A DNA stretch of 8,824 nt from Nocardia sp. (GTDB taxonomy: Bacteria; Actinomycetota; Actinomycetes; Mycobacteriales; Mycobacteriaceae), in the NCBI GenBank assembly GCA_013361595.1, contig JABFXT010000636.1, positions 1 through 8,824 of the forward strand, in the 5' to 3' direction. The position numbers and the translations under genes are program-made. The notes beneath the pieces were generated by a model, which made no database searches, was not told the DNA's origin, and saw nothing but the letters and a program-made list of their open reading frames with translations. Within the stretch, counting starts at the first letter, position 1. Each line of letters starts with the position of its first letter. Shown here piece by piece: positions 1-5,214 of this stretch.

Positions 1-2
1 TA

Positions 3-135
3 ATGCGATACCTCCGCCTTCGCTTCGGCTGCCGCGGACCGCATGGTCCCGCTTCCGAGGAGGCGCAACGATGCGTTTCCTCCGTCTTTACTGCGGCCGC
101 CGCGGACCGCAGGTAGTAGCTTCCGAGGAGGCATC
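3..135 (+). repeat. Tandem imperfect duplication of a 68-nt leader unit before nirD
   Basis: Unit 1 (3-70) and unit 2 (71-135) align without gaps over 63 nt in codon register, with about 49 identical positions by hand count. Each unit opens with ATGCG, has a CCTCC block (11-15; 79-83), a shared core GCCGCGGACCGCA, and ends in CTTCCGAGGAGGC with a strong Shine-Dalgarno sequence (57-63; 125-131). The unit 1 SD sits 7 nt before the ATG of unit 2, and the unit 2 SD sits 4 nt before the ATG of nirD. Unit 1 also holds a perfect small inverted repeat, GGACC-GCAT-GGTCC (36-49), which unit 2 has lost. The duplication is directly visible. Its role is unknown: it could be a leader-peptide region, an RNA control element, or a copy of a dispersed GC-rich repeat. 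Confidence 0.8.
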
Positions 136-139
136 ATGA
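71..139 (+). CDS. Possible 22-aa upstream peptide coupled to nirD
   Basis: This short ORF starts at ATG 71 behind GAGGAGG (57-63, 7-nt spacing) and ends with TGA 137-139, which overlaps the nirD start as ATGA. It would read MRFLRLYCGRRGP, then QVVASEEAS. The other repeat unit has its own ORF from ATG 3 (37 codons, stop TAG 114-116, preceded by an overlapping TAA at 1-3). Its first 21 residues share 14 identities with this one, including MR-LRL, RGP and ASEEA. Good SD, coupling geometry and a repeated reading frame favour translation. Its small size, and the fact that any recent DNA duplication gives similar peptides, argue for caution. It is not the classical Cys-rich actinobacterial leader peptide, and I do not recognise the family. 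Confidence 0.3.
   Translation: MRFLRLYCGRRGPQVVASEEAS
125..131 (+). promoter_or_regulatory. Ribosome binding site that fixes the nirD start
   Basis: GAGGAGG lies 4 nt before ATG 136 and supports that start over the upstream in-frame ATG at 43, which lies inside the repeat and has no SD. The CCTCC at 79-83 is complementary to the GGAGG of this site, so a local hairpin could mask it. Confidence 0.7.
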
Positions 140-534
140 CCGTGATCGATACCCCAGTAGTTGTTCGCGCCACCACCGGGTGGACCCGGGCCTGCCCGCT
201 CGAATACCTGATCCCCGGGCGCGGCGTGGCGGTACTCCTGCCCGGCGGCGCCCAGGCGGCACTGTTCCTGCTGCCCGAGGGCACGCTGTACGCGGTCGGC
301 AATATCGATCCCTTCGGCCGGGCGGCGGTGATGTCGCGCGGGATCGTCGGTGATCGCGGCGGTGAGCCGGTGGTCGCGTCGCCGTTGTTGAAGCAGGCAT
401 TCTCGCTGATCGACGGGCGGTGCCTGGACAACGACACGGAGAGCCTGCCGGTATATTCCGTGCGTGTGGACGACGGACAGGTGTCGATCTCGGACCGGCC
501 CGTGACCGTGGCCCCGAACGGCTGCCCAGCATGA
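136..534 (+). CDS. nirD: Nitrite reductase (NADH) small subunit NirD
   Basis: The product is a 132-aa Rieske-fold small subunit of the cytoplasmic NADH-dependent nitrite reductase NirBD, which reduces nitrite to ammonium using siroheme and Fe-S centres in NirB. The family pattern is clear: LYAVGNIDPFGRAAVMSRGI, then VGDRGG, VASPLLKQAFSLIDGRCL and a final YSVRVDDGQV strand. As in other NirD proteins, the Cys/His pairs that bind a Rieske cluster are absent, so it probably has a structural or stabilising role. The length is slightly above the usual 105-120 aa because of an N-terminal extension of about 12 residues and a short tail. The start is set by GAGGAGG. The stop overlaps the next start as ATGA. 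NirB is expected immediately upstream, outside the window. Confidence 0.93.
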   Translation: MTVIDTPVVVRATTGWTRACPLEYLIPGRGVAVLLPGGAQAALFLLPEGTLYAVGNIDPFGRAAVMSRGIVGDRGGEPVVASPLLKQAFSLIDGRCLDNDTESLPVYSVRVDDGQVSISDRPVTVAPNGCPA

Positions 535-1751
535 CGGTTCCGGACGCGAGTACTTCGCTGGCCGGTTTCACGATCGGCATCACCGCGGCCCGCCGGGCCG
601 AGGAATTCGCCACCCTGCTCACCCGGCGGGGTGCGTCGGTGGTCTCCGCGCCGGCCATCCGGATCATTCCGCTGGCCGACGACACCGAACTGGAGCGGGT
701 CACCGGTGAGCTGGTCGCCGACCCACCACGCATCACCGTGGCGACCACCGGTATCGGCTTCCGCGGTTGGATGGAGGCCGCCGAGGGCTGGGGTCTGGCG
801 GAACACCTGCGGTCCACCCTGGGTGGCACCCGGATGCTCGCGCGCGGGCCCAAGGCCAAGGGCGCGATCCGGGCCGCCGAACTGCGTGAGGAGTGGTCGC
901 CGGCGTCGGAGTCCTCGGCCGAAGTGCTGGATCATCTGCTGGCCGAAGGTGTCGAGGGCGTCCGGATCGCGGTGCAGTTGCACGGGGCCACCACCGAATG
1001 GGAGCCGATTCCCGATTTCTGTGAGGTGCTGCGCTGTGCGGGCGCCGATGTGGTGCCGGTGCCGGTGTACCGGTGGGAACCGCCCGCCGACCGTGGCCCG
1101 ATGGATCAGCTGATCGAGGCGATCGTCACTTCGGCGATCGACTGTGTGACCTTCACCAGCGCCCCGGCTGTTGCCTCGATGTTGATGCGCGCCAAGGAAA
1201 CCGGGGTGTTGGAGAGCGTATTGCACGCACTGCGCAGCCGGGTTCCGGCCGCGTGCGTGGGGCCGATCACAGCGGCTCCGCTCGAGGAACTCGGTGTGCC
1301 CACCACGATGCCCGGCCGGGCCCGGCTGGGTGCGCTGGCCCGTCATGTCGCCGAGGAACTTCCGCGGCGCGCCGGGCGGATCAACGCCTCCGGTCACACC
1401 ATCAGCGTGCGCGGCGCGTGTGTGGTGGTGGACGGCGAGGTGAAACAGCTCGCTCCCGCACCCATGGCGCTGATGCGTTCGCTGGCCCGCCATCCGGGCC
1501 GGGTCGTCTCCCGGGAGGATCTGCTGGCGGCGCTGCCCGGCGGTGGCGACGATACGCATGCGGTGGAGACCGCGATCGCAAGGTTGCGGGCCGGTCTGGG
1601 CACGCCGAAGGCGATCCAGACCGTGGTCAAACGCGGTTACCGGCTGGCCATGGATCCGGCCGAATGTATCGACAACAACGCCGATACCGTGTCGGCGGCG
1701 CCGGTCCCCGCGCGTAATACGCGTTATGTCCGTACGGTGGTCCCGGGATGA
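531..1751 (+). CDS. Uroporphyrinogen-III synthase-like protein fused to an OmpR-type winged-helix domain
   Basis: The 406-aa protein has two parts. Residues 1 to about 275 form a HemD-type domain (uroporphyrinogen-III synthase, which closes hydroxymethylbilane into the tetrapyrrole ring). Landmarks are GFTIGITAARRAEEFATLL near the N terminus, VTFTSAPAVASM (206-217) and CVGPITAAPLEELGV (242-256). Residues about 285-375 form a Trans_Reg_C winged helix: HPGRVVSREDLLAALPGG, then AVETAIARLRAGL and VVKRGYRLA, the standard recognition helix and wing. There is no receiver domain, so it is not a normal response regulator. The architecture matches the Rv0260c family of mycobacteria, annotated there as a transcriptional regulator. 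Both ends overlap neighbours by ATGA (531-534; 1748-1751), so it is translated in register with nirD and the chelatase. Whether it is an enzyme, a tetrapyrrole-sensing regulator or both cannot be told from sequence. A longer in-frame start at 420 would sit inside nirD and is rejected. Confidence 0.92.
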   Translation: MTVPDASTSLAGFTIGITAARRAEEFATLLTRRGASVVSAPAIRIIPLADDTELERVTGELVADPPRITVATTGIGFRGWMEAAEGWGLAEHLRSTLGGTRMLARGPKAKGAIRAAELREEWSPASESSAEVLDHLLAEGVEGVRIAVQLHGATTEWEPIPDFCEVLRCAGADVVPVPVYRWEPPADRGPMDQLIEAIVTSAIDCVTFTSAPAVASMLMRAKETGVLESVLHALRSRVPAACVGPITAAPLEELGVPTTMPGRARLGALARHVAEELPRRAGRINASGHTISVRGACVVVDGEVKQLAPAPMALMRSLARHPGRVVSREDLLAALPGGGDDTHAVETAIARLRAGLGTPKAIQTVVKRGYRLAMDPAECIDNNADTVSAAPVPARNTRYVRTVVPG

Positions 1752-2635
1752 GGTCGCCGGCTCCCGCGCTGGTGCTGGTCGCGCACGGCACCCGCAGCGC
1801 CAGCGGTGTGCGGATGACAGCCGCGCTGGCCGAAGCGGTCGGCCGCGAACTGGACGGACCGGAGGCCGTGGACGGCCGGTGCGGGCAGCACGGCACATCA
1901 CCGGCCCGGGATCGCCGGACCACGAAACTTCCCGGCGCGCACGGCTACCCGATCTGTGGGTGCGTCGCCGATCCGGCCGCGGGCCGCGGGCTCGAACTCG
2001 CCGTGACCCCGGCCGTGCGCACCGCGTTCGTCGATGTCCTCGGCCCCGCGCCCGCCGAAGTGCTGCGCGATCTGGCCGCCCGGTCCACCGTGGCCGGCGA
2101 ACCCGTTCCGGCGGTGGTGGTTCCGGCTTTTCTGGCCGCCGGCTACCACGTCTACCAGGACGTACCGCGGGAGGTTGCCCAGAGCGGCCATCCGGCGGTG
2201 ACCGTCACCGCCGCGATGGGTCCGGACCCCGCGCTGGCCCGAATCATGGCCGTGCGGTTACAGGCGGCCGGTTGGCGCCGGGGAGACGCCGTGGTCTTCG
2301 CGGCCGCGGGGTCTTCGGATCCGCGCGCCCGCGCCGATGTGCGCCGTGCCGCCGCCATGCTCACCGCGCAACTCGCGACTCCGGTACGTATCGCCTACGT
2401 AGCCACCGGGGCGCCGCGTGTTCCCGAGGTGGTGGAGCAGGTGCGCGCGTCCGGGCCGGAGCGGGTGTTCGTCGCCTCCTATCTGCTCGCGCACGGGCTC
2501 TTCCACGAACGGCTGCACCAGGCGGGCGCTACCGGGGTGGCCGAGCCGATCGGGGTACACCCGGCCGTGGTCCGGTTGATCGCCGAACGCTACCGCGCGG
2601 CGGTCCGCGACGCGGACCGTTCGCGCGTGCGCTGA
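1748..2635 (+). CDS. Sirohydrochlorin chelatase (CbiX/SirB family, two-domain)
   Basis: The 295-aa protein inserts a metal (probably Fe for siroheme here) into sirohydrochlorin. The first half has LVLVAHGTR with His13 and AFVDVLGPAPAEVLRDLA. VVVPAFLAAGYHVYQDVP carries the second active-site His (His134). The C-terminal half has AAAGSSDPRA (185-194), YVATGAPRVPEVVEQVRASG and ASYLLAHGLFHERL (243-256), as in the actinobacterial Rv0259c-type family. Between the first helix (to about residue 36) and the VRTAFVDVLG strand (from residue 90) there is an extra stretch of about 50 residues, with Cys45, His48, His65, Cys70 and Cys72. Family members usually pass almost directly from one element to the other. 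Codon use in the insertion matches the rest of the gene. It is the last gene of the nirD operon and would supply the siroheme that NirB needs. No hairpin terminator is evident after the stop. Confidence 0.88.
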   Translation: MRSPAPALVLVAHGTRSASGVRMTAALAEAVGRELDGPEAVDGRCGQHGTSPARDRRTTKLPGAHGYPICGCVADPAAGRGLELAVTPAVRTAFVDVLGPAPAEVLRDLAARSTVAGEPVPAVVVPAFLAAGYHVYQDVPREVAQSGHPAVTVTAAMGPDPALARIMAVRLQAAGWRRGDAVVFAAAGSSDPRARADVRRAAAMLTAQLATPVRIAYVATGAPRVPEVVEQVRASGPERVFVASYLLAHGLFHERLHQAGATGVAEPIGVHPAVVRLIAERYRAAVRDADRSRVR

Positions 2636-3003
2636 CCAGCTGGGTCGCTGTCTCCGCGCCTGCCGGACACCGAGGTGGAACAGCGTGTGGTCGGACGGCC
2701 GCACCCCCGTCGCCGTCACCCTCGGACACCGGCGGGGCACCGGTAGTCCGGTGCGGGAGCCGCGTCCACGGCCTGCACATCCGGCTCGTCCGGTGCGGGT
2801 CGCGCGGACAGCCCGGGCATCGCGGCCGGTTCCGATCAGGCCGAAATCGGGCGAGACAACCCCCGAATGCACTGGGGCACGCACTATGTTGCCGAGCAGG
2901 CGTACCGCTTGTCGGCGCGCACGGAGTTGCGGGTGCCCGCCTGGGACCGAACACGCCAGGTGAATTCGGTGAGTACCTGCTCGCACCGTGATAGAAACCC
3001 TGC
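2636..3003 (+). other. Gene-poor spacer between the nir/siroheme operon and the esterase gene
   Basis: I see no convincing gene over most of this stretch of 368 nt. It contains a 12-bp direct repeat GTCCGGTGCGGG (2746-2757 and 2788-2799) and two further copies of CGGACACCG-like sequence (near 2663 and 2723). Its last part overlaps a possible tiny ORF, listed separately. Just before the esterase start is GTGATAGAAACCCTGC with no SD. This is compatible with a leaderless transcript using a TGATAGAA-like -10 element, but that reading is weak. The spacer may be degraded coding DNA. Confidence 0.5.
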
Positions 3004-3007
3004 ATGA
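2867..3007 (+). CDS. Possible 46-aa ORF overlapping the esterase start (unrecognised)
   Basis: ATG 2867 opens a 46-codon frame that begins MHWGTHYVAEQAYRLSARTE, continues LRVPAWDRTRQV, and ends at TGA 3005-3007, overlapping the esterase ATG as ATGA. Roughly the first 30 codons have G or C at nearly every third position, like real genes of this genome. The amino-acid mix (Trp, Tyr, Glu, Val) is also unlike the Arg/Pro/Gly-rich shadows nearby. Against it, there is no clear SD, the frame stays open upstream to TAG 2744-2746, and the last 14 residues look random. It may be the tail of a decayed gene. I do not recognise the sequence. Confidence 0.2.
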   Translation: MHWGTHYVAEQAYRLSARTELRVPAWDRTRQVNSVSTCSHRDRNPA

Positions 3008-3987
3008 ACCGGCTGCCGCGTTGCCTGGTGTACCTGTTCACGCTGTGTATCACGTTGCTGCCCGCGGTATCAGCGGCGCCGGCGGAAGCGGAGGGGCCCG
3101 CCCGGATCCTGGAGGTGCGCCCGCTCGGCGGCCGGCAGTCCGAAGTGGTGGTTCATTCGGCGGCCATGGACAAGCCGATCACCCTGTGGATTTCGCATCC
3201 GGGTCCGGGCGCGCCGACGTTGTATCTGCTCAATGCCGTCGACGGCGGCGAGGACGGCGGTCCGTGGATGCGGCGCACCGATGTCGAGGAGTTCTTCGCC
3301 GACAAACCGGTCAATGTCGTCGTCCCGATGGGTGGCCGGGCCAGCTATTACACCGACTGGCTCACCGACGATCCGGTACTCGGCCGGAGTAAATGGGAAA
3401 GCTTCCTGACCCGCGAGCTGCCCCCGCTGCTGGATGCCCGTTTCGGGACGACCGGCCGCAATGCGGTGGCCGGCCTGTCGATGTCGGCCACGTCGGCGCT
3501 GAATCTGGCGATCCGGGCACCCGGCCTGTATCGGGCGGTCGGCGCCTACAGCGGCTGTACCCGCACCAACGATCCAGTGGCCCGCGCCATGGTGTATTCA
3601 CAGCTGGCGCTTTTCGGCGCGAACGCGACCAATATGTGGGGTGCCCCGGACAATCCGGCCTGGTCCGAACACGATCCGATGCTGCATCTGGACCGGCTGC
3701 GCGGGACCGCGCTCTACGTCTCCGCCGGAAACGGGATACCGGGGCAATACGACGTACTGAACTCGCGCGGTATCGACGGCGATCCGCTCCGGCTGGCCGA
3801 CCGGATGCTGGTCGGCGGCGCCATGGAGACGGTGGTCGGCAACTGCACCGGCCCGCTGGCGGCCGCCCTGGCCGGTGCCGGGATACCGGCGACCGTCCAC
3901 TTCCATCCGGGCACCCACGCCTGGGCCTACTGGGAGGACGATCTGCACCGGTCCTGGCCCGTTTTCGCCGGCGCGCTCGGCGTCTGA
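3004..3987 (+). CDS. Secreted antigen-85-like mycolyltransferase/esterase
   Basis: The 327-aa protein is an alpha/beta-hydrolase of the esterase D/antigen 85 family. Such enzymes transfer mycolic acids onto trehalose and arabinogalactan outside the membrane. Residues 1-24 form a Sec signal (Arg-containing n-region, hydrophobic CLVYLFTLCITLLP, then AVSA before APAEA). The fold markers follow: PTLYLLNAVDGGEDGGPWMR (71-90), VVVPMGGRASYYTDW (105-119), and the nucleophile elbow GLSMSATSAL with Ser159. The likely acid is Glu275 in GGAMETVVGN, and His305 lies in GTHAWAYW, matching the Ag85 GTHSWEYW motif. The whole triad is therefore present. Cys185 (SGCTRTND) and Cys281 (GNCTGP) are the only mature cysteines and could pair. 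No clear SD precedes the start; the signal peptide supports ATG 3004. It converges with the next gene, leaving only 7 nt between stops. Its true substrate (mycolate or another acyl ester) is not shown by sequence. Confidence 0.88.
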   Translation: MNRLPRCLVYLFTLCITLLPAVSAAPAEAEGPARILEVRPLGGRQSEVVVHSAAMDKPITLWISHPGPGAPTLYLLNAVDGGEDGGPWMRRTDVEEFFADKPVNVVVPMGGRASYYTDWLTDDPVLGRSKWESFLTRELPPLLDARFGTTGRNAVAGLSMSATSALNLAIRAPGLYRAVGAYSGCTRTNDPVARAMVYSQLALFGANATNMWGAPDNPAWSEHDPMLHLDRLRGTALYVSAGNGIPGQYDVLNSRGIDGDPLRLADRMLVGGAMETVVGNCTGPLAAALAGAGIPATVHFHPGTHAWAYWEDDLHRSWPVFAGALGV

Positions 3988-3994
3988 GCCGGGA

Positions 3995-4723
3995 TCAGAC
4001 CCGGTACCACACGAACTTGTTGTCCCGGGTGGGGCCGTAACGGTCGATCTGATCGAACAGCAGGGCGGCCGGTTCCACCACCGCGCTGCGGCCCTGGGCG
4101 TCGTCGTAGGCCACGAGGATGCCGACGAACGCGGCATGGCCGTCGGCGGTCTGCCGGTAGACCACCGCACCGGAGTCGCCGGCTTCGGCGCCGAGCGCAT
4201 TGGTCGCGTACAGCCATTCCTCGTTGGCTTCGGTGATCGTCCCGCAGGTCCAGCCGGTGGTGGCGCCGATCTTGCAGATCTCCTGGTTCAGTTGCGGTTT
4301 CATATCCACCGTGGACAGCCCGAACCGTCCCATGGACGCGGCGACGCCGATGCCCTCGTACAGGCGGATCAGCCCGAACCCGAACTTCAGGCCCTCGTCG
4401 GGGCGATGGAATTCGAAATAGCCGATCGGGTTCCCGACCTTGTCGGTGACGATTCCCTGGTGGTAGCAGTGTCCGGCGGTGACCGCGTACTGCGCTGGAC
4501 CGATCGACCCGGTGAGCCCCACGGTGCAGCGGGTCGTCACCGCCTTGCCGTCGGCTATCTCGGTGTGCCGGATCTCCATCCCCGGAAACACCGTCACCGC
4601 GGGGGTGGCCGCGGCGACGGATCCGGGGATCAGCGCCGCACCGATCGCCGCGACCACCGCGCATACGGCGGTGGCGCGGGATACCGGGCGCCGATTCCGC
4701 CCCCATCGGAAAACGCTGAACAT
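3995..4723 (-). CDS. Secreted S1 (chymotrypsin-fold) protease-like protein lacking an obvious catalytic Asp
   Basis: The 242-aa protein has a signal region (Arg-rich start; hydrophobic TAVCAVVAAIGAALIPG; cleavage probably near SVAAA, residues 35-39). The mature part is a trypsin-like fold: YAVTAGHCY gives His85, and AGDSGAVVY gives Ser184. Cys66 and Cys86 probably bridge at the His loop, and Cys150/Cys160 flank ATTGWTCG, as in bacterial S1 proteases. In the strand where a DFxLIRL motif carries the catalytic Asp, this protein reads KFGFGLIRL, with Gly115 at the expected place (codon GGG). The nearest acids are Asp109 and Glu110. It may be a pseudoprotease, or Asp109 may substitute. The start is supported by GAGG 6 nt upstream (plus-strand 4730-4733). 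That SD overlaps a 5-bp inverted repeat CTCGA/TCGAG (4731-4735, 4742-4746). Peptidase activity is not assured. Confidence 0.85.
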   Translation of the reverse strand: MFSVFRWGRNRRPVSRATAVCAVVAAIGAALIPGSVAAATPAVTVFPGMEIRHTEIADGKAVTTRCTVGLTGSIGPAQYAVTAGHCYHQGIVTDKVGNPIGYFEFHRPDEGLKFGFGLIRLYEGIGVAASMGRFGLSTVDMKPQLNQEICKIGATTGWTCGTITEANEEWLYATNALGAEAGDSGAVVYRQTADGHAAFVGILVAYDDAQGRSAVVEPAALLFDQIDRYGPTRDNKFVWYRV

Positions 4724-4997
4724 CGCGTACCTCGAACCTGCTCGAGCGACCGCCGCGCGGTCGGATCGGGCAGTAAGCGTAGACGATCCGCGGGCTGTCG
4801 TGCCGATTCGGACTTCCCAGCGGCTGTAACCCGATCGCTTGCTCTCTCCTGTATTTCCCCAGGTGCGTCGTCCGGGCCGGCGGCACGCGCACCCACCTAC
4901 CGTGACAACCGGATTTCGGTGACCTCACAGCTCACCGACCTGCGCTTTTCGATGTGAGAACGCCGTTCGGCCAGGTTGGTCGGGGTCGGGCACCCCC
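4724..4997. other. Non-coding region upstream of the protease-like gene and the narI relic
   Basis: I find no supported gene on either strand. The minus-strand side should hold the promoter of the protease-like gene, but I cannot assign clear -35/-10 boxes; GTCTACGCT on the minus strand near 4775-4783 is at best a candidate. A 6-bp inverted repeat GGTGCG/CGCACC (4862-4867, 4888-4893) with a 20-nt loop is present and has no T-run. No other nitrate reductase coding sequence is recognisable in any frame upstream of the narI fragment. Confidence 0.5.
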
Positions 4998-5201
4998 TGG
5001 ACGTTCCAGGCACACGGCCTGTTCGTGCTCGCCCTGCTCGCGGTCTGGCCGTACACCCGCCTGGTGCACATGTTCTCGGCCCCGGTGGGATACATGGTCC
5101 GCCCGTACGTGGTGTACCGCAGCAAGGAGATCGCGGGGCACGACAAACGTCGCTATTCCCGGGCCTGGGACGTCCCGGTGACCCCGGACCGCGGGGGTTG
5201 A
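4998..5201 (+). pseudogene. narI: C-terminal remnant of narI, respiratory nitrate reductase gamma subunit
   Basis: A 67-codon frame ending at TGA 5199-5201 reads TFQAHGLFVLALLAVWPYTR, then LVHMFSAPVGYMVRPYVVYR and SKE. This is the last transmembrane helix and cytoplasmic tail of NarI, the membrane cytochrome b that passes quinol electrons to NarGH. The two His of the fragment, in QAHG and RLVHMF, are 18 residues apart, the same spacing as the paired heme ligands His187/His205 of E. coli NarI. The first four helices and the other heme ligands are missing. Upstream the frame runs into TGA 4920-4922, with no ATG or GTG before the homologous part. No narG, narH or narJ sequence is seen. A full NarI has about 230-260 residues, so this is a relic, not a functional gene. 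It ends 13 nt before the convergent stop of the Mo-cofactor gene. Confidence 0.85.
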
Positions 5202-5214
5202 TCCGAGAGATCGC

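Noticed and set aside
43..135. N-terminal extension of nirD from ATG 43
   Set aside because: It lies inside the duplicated leader, has no SD, and gives Arg/Pro-rich sequence with no NirD similarity; ATG 136 has GAGGAGG in place.
420..530. Longer start for the HemD-winged-helix gene
   Set aside because: It would be wholly inside nirD. The ATGA overlap at 531 is the typical coupled start, and HemD-like sequence begins just after it.
2746..2799. 12-bp direct repeat GTCCGGTGCGGG as an operator or mobile-element end
   Set aside because: It has only two copies 42 bp apart, no associated inverted repeat or transposase, and may be chance in GC-rich DNA.
2258..2986. Long minus-strand ORFs opposite the chelatase gene and spacer
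   Set aside because: Composition is that of antisense GC-rich frames, with no domain signal, and it conflicts with a clearly recognised plus-strand gene.
4861..4898. Inverted repeat GGTGCG/CGCACC as a terminator
   Set aside because: The stem is only 6 bp with a 20-nt loop and no T-run, and no recognised gene ends just before it.
3927..4928. 333-codon minus-strand ORF across the protease-like gene
   Set aside because: It is Arg/Gly-rich with no recognisable motif and is out of frame with the real secreted protein; a typical GC-rich shadow.
4954..5181. 75-codon plus-strand ORF overlapping the narI relic
   Set aside because: It is in a different frame from the NarI-like sequence, rich in Arg, Ser and Cys, and without family resemblance.
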